Shown: piece by piece, positions 5,116 through 12,088 of the stretch
Layout: each line of letters opens with the position of its first letter
How positions within the stretch are numbered: the stretch's first letter is position 1
DNA from: JBJTUH01 sp044346175
Lineage (GTDB): Bacteria; Cyanobacteriota; Vampirovibrionia; Vampirovibrionales; JAJTHC01
Length of the DNA: 12,088 nucleotides
Assembly: GCA_044346175.1 (NCBI GenBank)
Contig: JBIIZQ010000033.1
Coordinates: 1-12,088, forward strand
Reading direction: 5' to 3'
Made by a program: the position numbers and the translations under genes
Notes under the pieces: generated by a model
What the model was told of the DNA's origin: nothing
What the model saw: only the letters and a program-made list of their open reading frames with translations
Database searches by the model: none

Positions 5116-6921
5116 CTAGTATTCTTTCATATAACCTACCAGAAGCCTTGCACAGTCTTCAGGGTCAGCCGTAATGATGTCTCGGAGGGTCTGCTTCATG
5201 TATTCCATATCAGGGTCGTTAGGTGGTAAAAGCTTTAAAAGCTCATCGGAAGGTCGAATCGCTTTGTTAGGCTCTTCATAAGCTTCCATAGGCTCTTCGT
5301 CTGAAAGGTCGACGCTAGGTAATGCGTTGTAGCCGAGGCTATTGGGTGCGACAGGAATAAGCTCCCCGTCAGCCGTTTGATAAATGAGTTTCCCGCTTGC
5401 ACTGGGAGGTAAAAGCTTTCCTCCAGGGGGTAAAAGTGAGGCGGGTGTTGGTGGCGCTTCCAATTTATGCCATAGTGCGTCAATATTGGTGTTTTGGTTA
5501 ATGATACGGTACACGACGAATAAGGCACCTCCCCCTAGGGCAAGGAGCAGTAAGCTGTAGAGCATATTGAGGATGAGTTGTTGCTGTTGGCTTTCTTTAA
5601 AGAGTTTCATGTACTCTTTTTGGGTTGACTCAGGGGAGTCGCTAAACGCAAAACCTTTGACATCTACGGAATCGCCTCGGTTGAAGTCCAGCCCCGTCGC
5701 ACTTGCGATAAGCTCTTTGAGTTCCTCTTTATCACGGTTGGTGAGTACCTTGTTAATGGCAATCCCAATCGTAAGCCGTTCTAATACGCCTGAGGCGTGG
5801 ACTGTGGCACGCTCTTCTCGACTCTCGGCGTAGTTAACAGTGCGTTTCTGAAATTTGTAGTCTTTGCCTTCTTTGGTTTGGGTGTCTTCACCTTGATAAC
5901 TTGGCATCACGTTGCTTGCAACACCAGGCTCCCCTTTGGCAGAGGGGTCAGGTTTTTGTCCTTTGTACTCTTCCGTTTGCTCCTGTTCACTAAGAACCAC
6001 GCCTGTGGGGGAGGGGAGAGGGAGGGTGGTACCATTGGTATTTTGAAGGGCAACCGTGTCTTTACTGTTGGTGTCGTTTGCTGGAAGGACACGTTCTACA
6101 TGAGATTCACTCTCGTCAAAGTTCATCTGGGCGGCCACGGAAACCACGGCATTTTCTTTGCCTACAATGGGGTCAAGAATCCCCTGAACTTTCTTTTTAA
6201 TGTACTCTTCATGGGTTCGACGACGTTGCTCTTGGAGCGTCATTCCCCCAGAGAGTCCGAGTCCTCCACCCGTGCTGGCATCAAGAGAATTCCCCATGTT
6301 ATCGGCAATTGAAACGTTCTCAGCTTTCATACCCGCCACTGCATGGACAACAAGGTTTTTGATGGTTTTTACCATCCCCTCGTTGAGTCTGAACCCTGGC
6401 GTTACAATGAGCATCACGCTTGCAGAACTATCCTGTTTTTCTTCTGTGAAAACTGTTTCTTTGGGTTCAGAAAGAATGACATGGGCATGCTTAATGCCTT
6501 GAATACTTTGAATGGCTTGGGCAATGGCATCCGTGTTGAGTTTTTTAATCCACTCCTCTTGTACGTCGCCCTGTAGGACAGGGGGAATTTTTGCCAAAGA
6601 AACCACTTGGTCGCTCTGGAGGTCGGAAGCTGTTTCAAGCACCATCTGATTTTTTTGGTCACGAGGGACTAAAATCGTTGTGCCACCGTCGGCGAGTTCA
6701 TAAGGAACCTTATTTGCTTTTAGCTTTGCCACCGCTGCTGCCGCATCAGGAAGAGTTAAATTGCTGTATAGCACATCGTAATCATGGCTTGCCTGTTGCC
6801 AAATGTAAGTTCCTGCAAGGATGGTTGCAATCAACAGCGTGCCAACCACTACTTTTTGGTTGAACGACATGGCTGTGAAGCGTATCAGGACTTGCTTTAG
6901 GAAAAATAGAACAGGATTCAT
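5116..6921 (-). CDS. fliF: flagellar basal-body MS-ring protein FliF
   Basis: At 601 residues it has the usual FliF length. FliF forms the membrane ring on which the flagellar rotor and export gate are built. A first membrane helix lies at about 23-41, followed by the periplasmic ring-building domains. HAHVILSEPKETVF at 145-158 and the following ASVML strand are typical of the secretin-like RBM3/YscJ-type region. A second helix lies at about 449-472. The cytoplasmic tail ends in IITADPEDCARLLVGYMKEY (582-601), the conserved FliG-binding element. The tail before it is Pro-rich, with repeated LLPP. The ATG at 6921 is the only upstream start, because an in-frame stop lies at 6937-6939. No Shine-Dalgarno precedes it; the leader reads cacctcctctcacc. 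The gene diverges from flgC-fliE and ends in TAG. fliG does not follow within the window. Confidence 0.96.
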   Translation of the reverse strand: MNPVLFFLKQVLIRFTAMSFNQKVVVGTLLIATILAGTYIWQQASHDYDVLYSNLTLPDAAAAVAKLKANKVPYELADGGTTILVPRDQKNQMVLETASDLQSDQVVSLAKIPPVLQGDVQEEWIKKLNTDAIAQAIQSIQGIKHAHVILSEPKETVFTEEKQDSSASVMLIVTPGFRLNEGMVKTIKNLVVHAVAGMKAENVSIADNMGNSLDASTGGGLGLSGGMTLQEQRRRTHEEYIKKKVQGILDPIVGKENAVVSVAAQMNFDESESHVERVLPANDTNSKDTVALQNTNGTTLPLPSPTGVVLSEQEQTEEYKGQKPDPSAKGEPGVASNVMPSYQGEDTQTKEGKDYKFQKRTVNYAESREERATVHASGVLERLTIGIAINKVLTNRDKEELKELIASATGLDFNRGDSVDVKGFAFSDSPESTQKEYMKLFKESQQQQLILNMLYSLLLLALGGGALFVVYRIINQNTNIDALWHKLEAPPTPASLLPPGGKLLPPSASGKLIYQTADGELIPVAPNSLGYNALPSVDLSDEEPMEAYEEPNKAIRPSDELLKLLPPNDPDMEYMKQTLRDIITADPEDCARLLVGYMKEY

Positions 6922-7290
6922 GGTGAGAGGAGGTGCTTATCAATCGGCTTAAAAGGTAAACGCTATCTGCTTTTTTATCAAAAATGCTAAAACAGATAGA
7001 TACAGCATGAGGCGTGTAAGACTATCAACCAGTCTTCATCCAAGATACCTTGTAGTATGAGGGACTCACATAAAGCACTGTACATCATGTGGCTGAATTT
7101 CCTTTGGATAGAGGATATTTTACCTCGTACCCCTCAAGTTATCTGAGGGATACGCTACGCTGATGTTTATCGATAAAGAAGGTTGTCTGAAGAGAAAGTC
7201 GTTGTTTTAGGATACTATCAAACGCTTTGGTATGGGATTTGTGGCGTGTTGTATGCTGGTGTGTGGTTAAGGGAGGTTTAAGAAGACACG
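6922..7290. other. divergent regulatory region between fliF and flgC-fliE
   Basis: These 369 bases have no gene and no flgB. They contain an inverted repeat ctatctg/cagatag (6963-6969 with 6993-6999), which would lie in the fliF leader, and a 10-bp inverted repeat with one mismatch (7127-7136 with 7144-7153) on the flgC side. On the minus strand a GCCGATTG-like stretch near 6945-6952 resembles part of a sigma-28 -10 element, but no matching -35 is spaced correctly. I found no sigma-54 GG-N10-GC pair that I trust. Confidence 0.5.
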
Positions 7291-7803
7291 ATGTCTAACG
7301 GATATAATATCATTGCTTCTGCACTTTCTGCCCAACGATTGCGGATGGATGTTATTGCAAGTAACCTTGCCAACATCAATACGACACGTCAAGCCGATGG
7401 TACCAAAGCCCCCTACTTACGTAAGAATGTGGTATTCCAAACCATGGTGGAAGAGGCTCAAACTTCTCAAGGTCATGCACATCGTGGCGATGACCCCATT
7501 GTGGCACCAGATGGGCATATGGTATTTCAAGCACGTGTGGAAGCCACGGGGGCACAGAATTCTTTAGGGAAACATGCCCAAGGGGTACACGTCGTAGAAA
7601 TCGCCACGGATGATAAAAATCCTCCGAAACAGGTGTATGACCCCTCCCATCCTGATGCGGACGAAAAAGGGTATGTTGCCATGCCAAACGTGAATATGGT
7701 CACTGAGATGATTGACATGATTTCAGCCTCTCGTGCCTATGAAGCGAACCTTGCGGCGTATCAAAACCTTAAAATGATGGAACAAGCTGAGGTAGAAGGG
7801 TAA
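7291..7803 (+). CDS. flgC: flagellar basal-body rod protein FlgC
   Basis: The protein has 170 residues, longer than the usual 135-150. The N-terminal rod helix is IIASALSAQRLRMDVIASNL (7-26) followed by ANI; PYLRKNVVFQ is at 41-50, YDPSHPDADEKGYVAMPNVN at 116-135 and the C-terminal helix ISASRAYEANLAAYQNLK at 144-161. All are hallmarks of FlgC, one of the proximal rod proteins exported through the flagellar type III system. The extra length is in the variable middle, about residues 52-97, rich in His, Gln and Gly. The ATG at 7291 follows GGGAGG at 7271-7276, with a rather long 14-base gap. fliE begins eight bases after its stop, so the two are co-transcribed. The usual upstream partner flgB is absent here. 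Confidence 0.96.
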   Translation: MSNGYNIIASALSAQRLRMDVIASNLANINTTRQADGTKAPYLRKNVVFQTMVEEAQTSQGHAHRGDDPIVAPDGHMVFQARVEATGAQNSLGKHAQGVHVVEIATDDKNPPKQVYDPSHPDADEKGYVAMPNVNMVTEMIDMISASRAYEANLAAYQNLKMMEQAEVEG

Positions 7804-7811
7804 TTTGAGCG

Positions 7812-8222
7812 ATGATGATGAATCCTTCCTCCCCTCTCCCTATGCCTGATGCTCGTGTCTCTTTATTTGATGAAGAGGGCAGTGGTTCTCGGCAATACTC
7901 TTCGACGGGGCATAAAGGACTCCTGACACAGGAAAAACTGAGTCAAGTCATGCACGAAGAAGGGCTAACGACCCATGAGCGTGGTACGGCAAGTGCCGTA
8001 GAGGGTTTTTCAGGCTTATTAACAGAAAGCCTGAATAAACTGAATGACGTACAAGAGCATGCAAACACACAAGCAGAAGCCTATGCTGTGGGCGACCCTC
8101 ATGTGACACTGCATGATGTCATGTCCGCTAGTACCCAAGCAGAACTTTCACTTCAAGCGGCACTTCAAGTTCGGAATAAACTTGTCTCTGCCTATCAAGA
8201 CGTGATGCGTATGCCTTTGTAA
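7812..8222 (+). CDS. fliE: flagellar hook-basal body complex protein FliE
   Basis: The protein has 136 residues. The FliE core covers 63-136: a helix (FSGLLTESLNKLNDVQEHAN, 66-85), then VTLHDVMSASTQAELSLQAA (98-117) and the end LQVRNKLVSAYQDVMRMPL (118-136), which is diagnostic. FliE links the MS ring and export gate to the rod. The N-terminal 60 residues are an extra low-conservation extension, since most FliE proteins have about 100-110 residues. Three ATG codons run in a row from 7812; which one is used is uncertain, with AAGGG at 7796-7800 as ribosome site. It is the second gene of the flgC-fliE pair and ends seven bases before the stop of the convergent acyltransferase gene. Confidence 0.95.
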   Translation: MMMNPSSPLPMPDARVSLFDEEGSGSRQYSSTGHKGLLTQEKLSQVMHEEGLTTHERGTASAVEGFSGLLTESLNKLNDVQEHANTQAEAYAVGDPHVTLHDVMSASTQAELSLQAALQVRNKLVSAYQDVMRMPL

Positions 8223-8229
8223 TGTCTCG

Positions 8230-9288
8230 TTATGCGTGGTTACTCTGGCGGACAAGATGTTTTTTAGCACGGTGCATCCATGGTTTTTCAATAAACTGGT
8301 GAATGACCCAAGCAAACCCAATGGAGATAACACAAGAGGCAAAAATACCCAGCCCTGAGGACGTACCAATTAGCCCCCCAATGGTGAGATGACTCAAGTA
8401 TAAGGGGTAGCTAATGTCCGCTAAAAAGCGTAGTAAATGATGCTCTACGGTAAAAAACTTCAACCCACATAGAAAAAACACAAAGGAAACCACCCGTACA
8501 AGCATGCCACCGTAGGTTTTAGTACTCCAGCCTGTCAGTGTGGAATAATCTTTGACATCTACCAAAAAATAAATACTACGCAAGTCAATCGTCGTTAAAA
8601 ACCCTTTTTGCGTGCAGCACAGTACACTAAAGGCGTATAGCAGGGCAAGTACGCCACTATGGAGCCATCGCTTATTTTTCTCAAGCAGGGCTGTCCCCAT
8701 GAATATCAATAAAATGCAGGACAAATTACGGCTTGTGAGAGAGATAAATAACTCATGTCCCGTGAGACAGGCCAAGGCGTAGGCGAGCAACAGAAGCGAG
8801 CTGGCACCGTATACAATCCGCATCATGGGTTGTTTAGGGTTCAAGGCGTACAGGAGTGCCACTAAGACGTACATGTGTACTTCTACGGCTAAGGTCCAGT
8901 ACACCACCGTTTGCGGTGTAAGAGACAGCATATCAAAGGAAAGGGAAGAGGTGGCTAAAAATGTTTTAAAATCGTGGATGCTAAAACCGTTTAAACCATC
9001 TAAACACAGGTGAATCAACGACCATGTAACCAATACAGGGAATAGTCTAAAAAAGCGATGGGTGATAAATGCCTTGACGCCGTATTTCTCAAGAGAAAGG
9101 GGAATCAGCAAGCCACTAATAAAGAAGAAAATAGCCACGGGGTCCAACGGAATATATTTCATGACCCAAGGCACATACCGACTAAATACTTCCAAATGAG
9201 CAAGCATCACAATAAGGGCTGCCATGCCTCTCATATTGGTTAAGGCCCGAGAGGTTTGTTGCGATAAATGAGCTAACTGGTTGACCAA
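8230..9288 (-). CDS. acyltransferase 3 family membrane protein (OafA/YrhL type)
   Basis: This 352-residue, very hydrophobic protein has about ten predicted membrane segments. Family marks: NMRGMAALIVMLAHL (18-32) with the conserved Arg20 and His31, FFFISGLLIPLSL (54-66), RFFRLFP (78-84), YWTLAVEVHMY (130-140), ISYPLYLSHL (292-301) and the closing FIEKP (332-336). Members move acetyl or other acyl groups onto sugars of lipopolysaccharide, peptidoglycan or secreted glycans; the substrate here cannot be told. No SGNH partner domain is attached. The start is TTG 9288, with AGGG ten bases upstream. An in-frame ATG at 9297 is followed directly by a TAA and cannot be used. The gene lies 106 bases after hisD on the same strand, so read-through transcription is possible. 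Confidence 0.9.
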   Translation of the reverse strand: MVNQLAHLSQQTSRALTNMRGMAALIVMLAHLEVFSRYVPWVMKYIPLDPVAIFFFISGLLIPLSLEKYGVKAFITHRFFRLFPVLVTWSLIHLCLDGLNGFSIHDFKTFLATSSLSFDMLSLTPQTVVYWTLAVEVHMYVLVALLYALNPKQPMMRIVYGASSLLLLAYALACLTGHELFISLTSRNLSCILLIFMGTALLEKNKRWLHSGVLALLYAFSVLCCTQKGFLTTIDLRSIYFLVDVKDYSTLTGWSTKTYGGMLVRVVSFVFFLCGLKFFTVEHHLLRFLADISYPLYLSHLTIGGLIGTSSGLGIFASCVISIGFAWVIHQFIEKPWMHRAKKHLVRQSNHA

Positions 9289-9394
9289 AATTTACATTCC
9301 CTACACTAAAAAAACACACAGAAGTAATATCAATACATTTCGGACGATAAAGGCTTGAAGAGAGACACACACAGGTGATTTGAGGAAAGAGCCT

Positions 9395-10675
9395 CTAAGT
9401 TTTACGGATGAAAACACTGCCCGCATGGGCGGTGAGTCCTTCGTAGGCAGCGAGGGTTTCGCACTGTCGATGCAGGGTGTAGGCATGCGTGTCTACCTCT
9501 AAAAACGTGGGTGTTCGTAAGAAGGTTTGCACATGAAGCCCACTGGAAAATCTTGCACTACGAGACGTGGGCAAAGTGTGGTTAGGGCCTGCTGCATAGT
9601 CGCCGTGAGCCACTGTGCTTTGATACCCCACAAATAAAGCACCATAATGATGTAATTGGTGCCGTAAACTCTCGGTGTCTCTTGTTTGTAACATAAGATG
9701 TTCAGGTGCCAAGAGGTTTGCAACTTCGGCAGCTTTATCGAGGTCAGGCACGAGGAGGATATGACTCTGTGTCAGTGAGGTTTTTAAAAACTCAGGGAGT
9801 TCAAGTTCTTCATGCCTCTGTGTAATACAGGCATTCACACGATGGGCGAGGGTTTCATCGGGCGTAATCAGATATACTTTAGAGTCAGCACCGTGTTCCG
9901 CTTGTGCAAGAAGGTCAAGGGCAATGACTTCAGGGTCAGCCTCTGTATCAGCAATAATGGTCACATCGCTTGGCCCTGCAATGAGGTCAATACCTATGAT
10001 GCCTTGCAGTTGACGTTTGGCCTCTGTGACATAGGCGTTTCCTGGCCCCACGATAAGGTCAACAGGAGCCACAGACTCCGTGCCAAACGTAAGGGCAGCA
10101 ATGGCTTGAGCGCCACCTATACGATAGACTGTCTTGATACCTAGTACTTGGCAAATGAATAAAATAGCAGGGTCAGGGTTAGGGCTACAAGCTACAATGT
10201 TTTGCACGCCTGCTACTTTGGCGGGTACAAGTGTCATAATGGCTGTGGAGGGTAACGGGTGTGTTCCTCCTGGAATATAGCAGGCAACACGCTCGATAGG
10301 CTTTGTGGTAACACCTGTCGTGAAGCCATCCCGTTCGTACGAAAAACTTTCGGCGATACTTTTCTTTTGAGCCTCTGCGAAGCGTCTTACGTTGTCAACG
10401 GCGTATTGAATGGCATCTCGTACCTCTTGAGGGACTGCTTGAATAGCCTCTTGAATATACTCTTGGGGGATGATAATCCAGTCAGGGTGAGGTTCTTGGA
10501 ATTGATATGCCAAGCTTATAAGGGCTTGGTCGCCTTCCTGTTGCACCCGTTCGATAATGTCTGAGACAACTTTTGCTTTACTTTGAAAATTTTGCCATGT
10601 ATCCCGACGGATACGTTTAAGGGTGTTGGACTCAAGCCATGCGGGCAATTCTGAAAGCGGGAGGATAGGAATCAT
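9395..10675 (-). CDS. hisD: histidinol dehydrogenase
   Basis: From ATG 10675 the protein has 426 residues. It carries out the last two steps of histidine synthesis, NAD-dependent oxidation of L-histidinol to L-histidine. Marks: YIPGGTHPLPSTAIM (133-147), GGAQAIAAL (187-195), VGPGNAYVTEAKRQL (209-223), GIDLIAGPSDV (228-238) and LLAQAEHG (255-262). Expected zinc ligands Gln258, His261, Asp359 and His417 and catalytic Glu325-His326 (in APEHL) fall almost exactly at the E. coli numbering. The frame stays open up to TTG 10741, which would add 22 residues; I prefer the ATG because MIPILPL matches the usual N-terminus, though neither start has a ribosome site. Some stretches (ACSPNPDP, AEHGADS, the end LHVQTFLR) lean towards other branches of the HisD superfamily. 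No other his gene is in the window. Confidence 0.94.
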   Translation of the reverse strand: MIPILPLSELPAWLESNTLKRIRRDTWQNFQSKAKVVSDIIERVQQEGDQALISLAYQFQEPHPDWIIIPQEYIQEAIQAVPQEVRDAIQYAVDNVRRFAEAQKKSIAESFSYERDGFTTGVTTKPIERVACYIPGGTHPLPSTAIMTLVPAKVAGVQNIVACSPNPDPAILFICQVLGIKTVYRIGGAQAIAALTFGTESVAPVDLIVGPGNAYVTEAKRQLQGIIGIDLIAGPSDVTIIADTEADPEVIALDLLAQAEHGADSKVYLITPDETLAHRVNACITQRHEELELPEFLKTSLTQSHILLVPDLDKAAEVANLLAPEHLMLQTRDTESLRHQLHHYGALFVGYQSTVAHGDYAAGPNHTLPTSRSARFSSGLHVQTFLRTPTFLEVDTHAYTLHRQCETLAAYEGLTAHAGSVFIRKT

Positions 10676-10762
10676 GAGAGAATAAGATGCGTTAAGCTTA
10701 AGGCTGAAGTGTAAGGGGGGATTCGTGTTGAAAACCACCAACGTCTATTAAAACACATTTAC

Positions 10763-10791
10763 AGTATAAACCTTACATGCACTTTTGTCAG
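10763..10791 (-). promoter_or_regulatory. likely sigma-70 promoter for hisD
   Basis: Read on the minus strand: CTGACA (10791-10786), exactly 17 bases, then TATACT (10768-10763). Transcription would start near 10756, about 15 bases before the TTG at 10741 and about 80 before the ATG at 10675. The boxes and spacing are good, and the position between hisD and the gene upstream fits. Confidence 0.55.
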
Positions 10792-10853
10792 CTATTGAGC
10801 ATCATGAGCCGAAGGGTTCTGCCCTCGTAACTCCTAATTGACCAAAGAGGTGT

Positions 10854-11879
10854 TCAAGTCATGAAACTTTCAGTACGATTTTGAACTTCCTGTGATGGGA
10901 AGAAACGACGGATGATTTTATTGGTCGGTTTGTAAAAGCAGTCCTCAGCGACTTTTTCGCAGAAAGGGTCAAGGTATTTTGCCACAAGTGGCATACTGGC
11001 GATGCTTGCCAAGGTAGCACCCACTGAAATGCTCATATCGACGGTTGTTGCGTGTTTTGAAATGGCTGGAGGGAGTAGCTTTGCACCCAAACGAGCCATA
11101 AACTTGACGTTTTTATAGATAATATCTCGAATCACAAGTGCGGGCAGTGTATAGCTAGCTAGGTAGTGGAAAAAATATTGCCCTAAGGTTAACTGAACCC
11201 CTTTCGCTAAAGCGTAACGGTTGACCCTTTTGTCGCCTTGTTCACCAGAAATAAGGGGTTGAAAGCCCCCTGTGTTTGCTTTGTTTTCTTGGGCTTGAGA
11301 TTTGATGCTTTTGTAGCCCCTGTAGCCTGTTAGTAGGCTATCTCCGATACAATACAGATTACACAGTCCATAAATAGCCGTGTTCAGATAACTGAGGGTT
11401 TTAACTTGCCCTAGTTTGAGTTGTGAGAGGTAATGGGCATAGCTACTCTGCATGTCAATGCCTTTGAGGTCTTGACTTAAAAGGGCTTCTTGAGTGCTAA
11501 GATGTTTAGGTGCAAGATGTTTCGCTAATGTGGCTTGATGTCGGTTTTGATGAGCCATAGCACTGGCAAGTGTGCCAATGCTTGACTCGTACAAGTCATC
11601 ACTGTAACCAATATAGCGCCATATACCGTGTAGTAAGGGGTCTGTGGCGGTGAGTCGATGTTTGAAGCGTTCTTCAAGAAAGAGTCTTTCAGAGGTATTT
11701 GAGAGGTTTTCTGTGGGGATACTGACTTTTGATAGGGTGGATACATGAGGCATGAGTGCTTCTGTTGACGCATTATGCACTTTGCCGTCATGAAACCTTT
11801 TTGAGATAGCAGGGCTTGTACTGGGGGTACGGGGCAATGCAAAATTTGGATAAGAAGTATCGGGTGTCGTTATACGCAT
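10854..11879 (-). CDS. MTFP1/MTP18-like (mitochondrial fission process protein 1 family) membrane protein
   Basis: This 341-residue protein starts at ATG 11879, eight bases after GGAGG (11892-11888). Residues 1-75 are polar and Ser/Thr/Pro-rich. From about 81 the order of motifs follows the MTFP1 family of the mitochondrial inner membrane: WRYIGYSDDLYESS (87-100) for WxRYLGYANExGEsF, YGLCNLYCIGDSLLTGYR (170-187) for the YGVASxYVLADAxxKG stretch, FFHYLASYTLPALVIRDI (236-253) for WQxLASVAIPGFTINRV, and ASMPLVAKYLDPFCEKVAED (293-312), ending KIIRRFFP (321-328), for the LxIPxIIxPIDxxVDxxxD stretch with its LRKLYP end. Relative to the animal protein (about 166 residues) there are insertions at about 108-160 and 195-222. 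Two to three hydrophobic segments (about 161-185, 225-252, 279-300) suggest an inner-membrane protein. The bacterial role is unknown. The match is from memory of the family, without a search. Confidence 0.6.
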   Translation of the reverse strand: MRITTPDTSYPNFALPRTPSTSPAISKRFHDGKVHNASTEALMPHVSTLSKVSIPTENLSNTSERLFLEERFKHRLTATDPLLHGIWRYIGYSDDLYESSIGTLASAMAHQNRHQATLAKHLAPKHLSTQEALLSQDLKGIDMQSSYAHYLSQLKLGQVKTLSYLNTAIYGLCNLYCIGDSLLTGYRGYKSIKSQAQENKANTGGFQPLISGEQGDKRVNRYALAKGVQLTLGQYFFHYLASYTLPALVIRDIIYKNVKFMARLGAKLLPPAISKHATTVDMSISVGATLASIASMPLVAKYLDPFCEKVAEDCFYKPTNKIIRRFFPSQEVQNRTESFMT

Positions 11880-11964
11880 ACATCATGCCTCCATGCCACT
11901 ATGCTACATAGCAGGTAAAATAATGTTGATTTTATAGAGATTTAACTTTGACTTACTTAAAATA

Positions 11965-11995
11965 TTGAGACATCTAACTAATTAGCTGTTATAAT
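11965..11995 (+). promoter_or_regulatory. possible promoter for the transposase gene
   Basis: TATAAT at 11990-11995 is preceded by TG one base upstream (extended -10). TTGAGA at 11965-11970 is a weak -35 with a long 19-base spacer. Transcription would start near 12002, about 29 bases before the ATG at 12031. Confidence 0.4.
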
Positions 11996-12030
11996 GGTCA
12001 TTATTGTTTGTCTATAAGGATGATACAACC

Positions 12031-12088
12031 ATGACCTGTTCACACTGTCCAAAATGTGGTTCCGCTAACCGTGCGAAAGCTGGCTTTA
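12031..12088 (+). CDS. N-terminus of a probable IS1-like or zinc-finger transposase (cut by window end)
   Basis: Only 19 codons are present: MTCSHCPKCGSANRAKAGF. The three Cys and one His (CSHCPKC) followed by a Gly-Ser and a Lys-x-Gly-Phe turn look like the zinc-ribbon start of InsA-type or IS1-family transposases, where such a finger precedes a helix-turn-helix. AAGGA at 12016-12020 is a good ribosome site ten bases before the ATG. The left end of the element should lie between about 11890 and 12030, but I cannot define its terminal repeat without the other end. Confidence 0.5.
   Translation, partial: MTCSHCPKCGSANRAKAGF

Noticed and set aside
6940..6990. Sigma-28 promoter for fliF
   Set aside because: A GCCGATTG-like -10 is present, but the bases 15 upstream read GATA, not TAAA; too weak to list as a feature.
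9301..9486. 61-codon minus-strand frame with a hydrophobic C-terminus overlapping the end of hisD
   Set aside because: Most of it is out of frame with hisD, whose motifs are unambiguous, and it lacks a ribosome site. The hydrophobic end in the 106-base gap is probably chance.
10810..10827. Possible terminator hairpin (cgaaggg/ccctcg) after the MTFP1-like gene
   Set aside because: The stem needs a bulge and no T run follows on the minus strand.

Overview
The window looks like chromosomal DNA of a motile, flagellated bacterium of Gram-negative type. It carries the MS-ring gene fliF, the rod genes flgC and fliE, the end of a chemotaxis receptor, thioredoxin reductase (trxB) and histidinol dehydrogenase (hisD). 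Base composition looks moderate, somewhat AT-rich. Several starts are TTG, and TAG is used as a normal stop (fliF, hisD). I cannot name the phylum from the sequence alone.

Layout, left to right. Positions 1-378 hold the 3' end of a methyl-accepting chemotaxis protein, closed by a perfect-palindrome terminator and a bipartite hairpin repeat. trxB (761-1714, +) follows with recognisable promoters. It is convergent with a 421-residue protein of unknown function (1810-3075, -), whose first 240 residues are Ser/Tyr/Gly/Asn/Asp-rich low complexity. About 400 bases with no firm gene follow; they contain a 3 x 16 bp tandem repeat and a possible 28-codon membrane peptide. Next is a GGDEF diguanylate cyclase (3620-4546, +) whose reading frame extends upstream to an ATG at 3479 but is broken by an in-frame TAG. 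After it lies a decayed C-terminal fragment that resembles a GH130 glycoside phosphorylase (4565-4871), then a repeat-rich spacer with nested inverted repeats and a second copy of the bipartite hairpin repeat.

A divergent flagellar locus follows: fliF (5116-6921, -) and flgC-fliE (7291-8222, +), with 369 bases between them; flgB is not next to flgC. fliE runs tail to tail into an acyltransferase-3 membrane protein (8230-9288, -), which may be co-transcribed with hisD (9395-10675, -) upstream of it. Upstream of hisD on the same strand is a 341-residue membrane protein (10854-11879, -) whose C-terminal two thirds read like the eukaryotic mitochondrial fission process protein 1 (MTFP1/MTP18) family. 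The window ends in the first 19 codons of a probable insertion-sequence transposase.

The genes belong to several processes: motility and c-di-GMP signalling (chemoreceptor, fliF, flgC, fliE, diguanylate cyclase), redox housekeeping (trxB), histidine synthesis (hisD) and envelope modification (acyltransferase). I see no defence system, CRISPR array or RNA gene. The points most worth following are the MTFP1-like bacterial protein, the low-complexity Tyr/Gly/Ser protein with its upstream tandem repeats, and the amber codon in the diguanylate cyclase frame.
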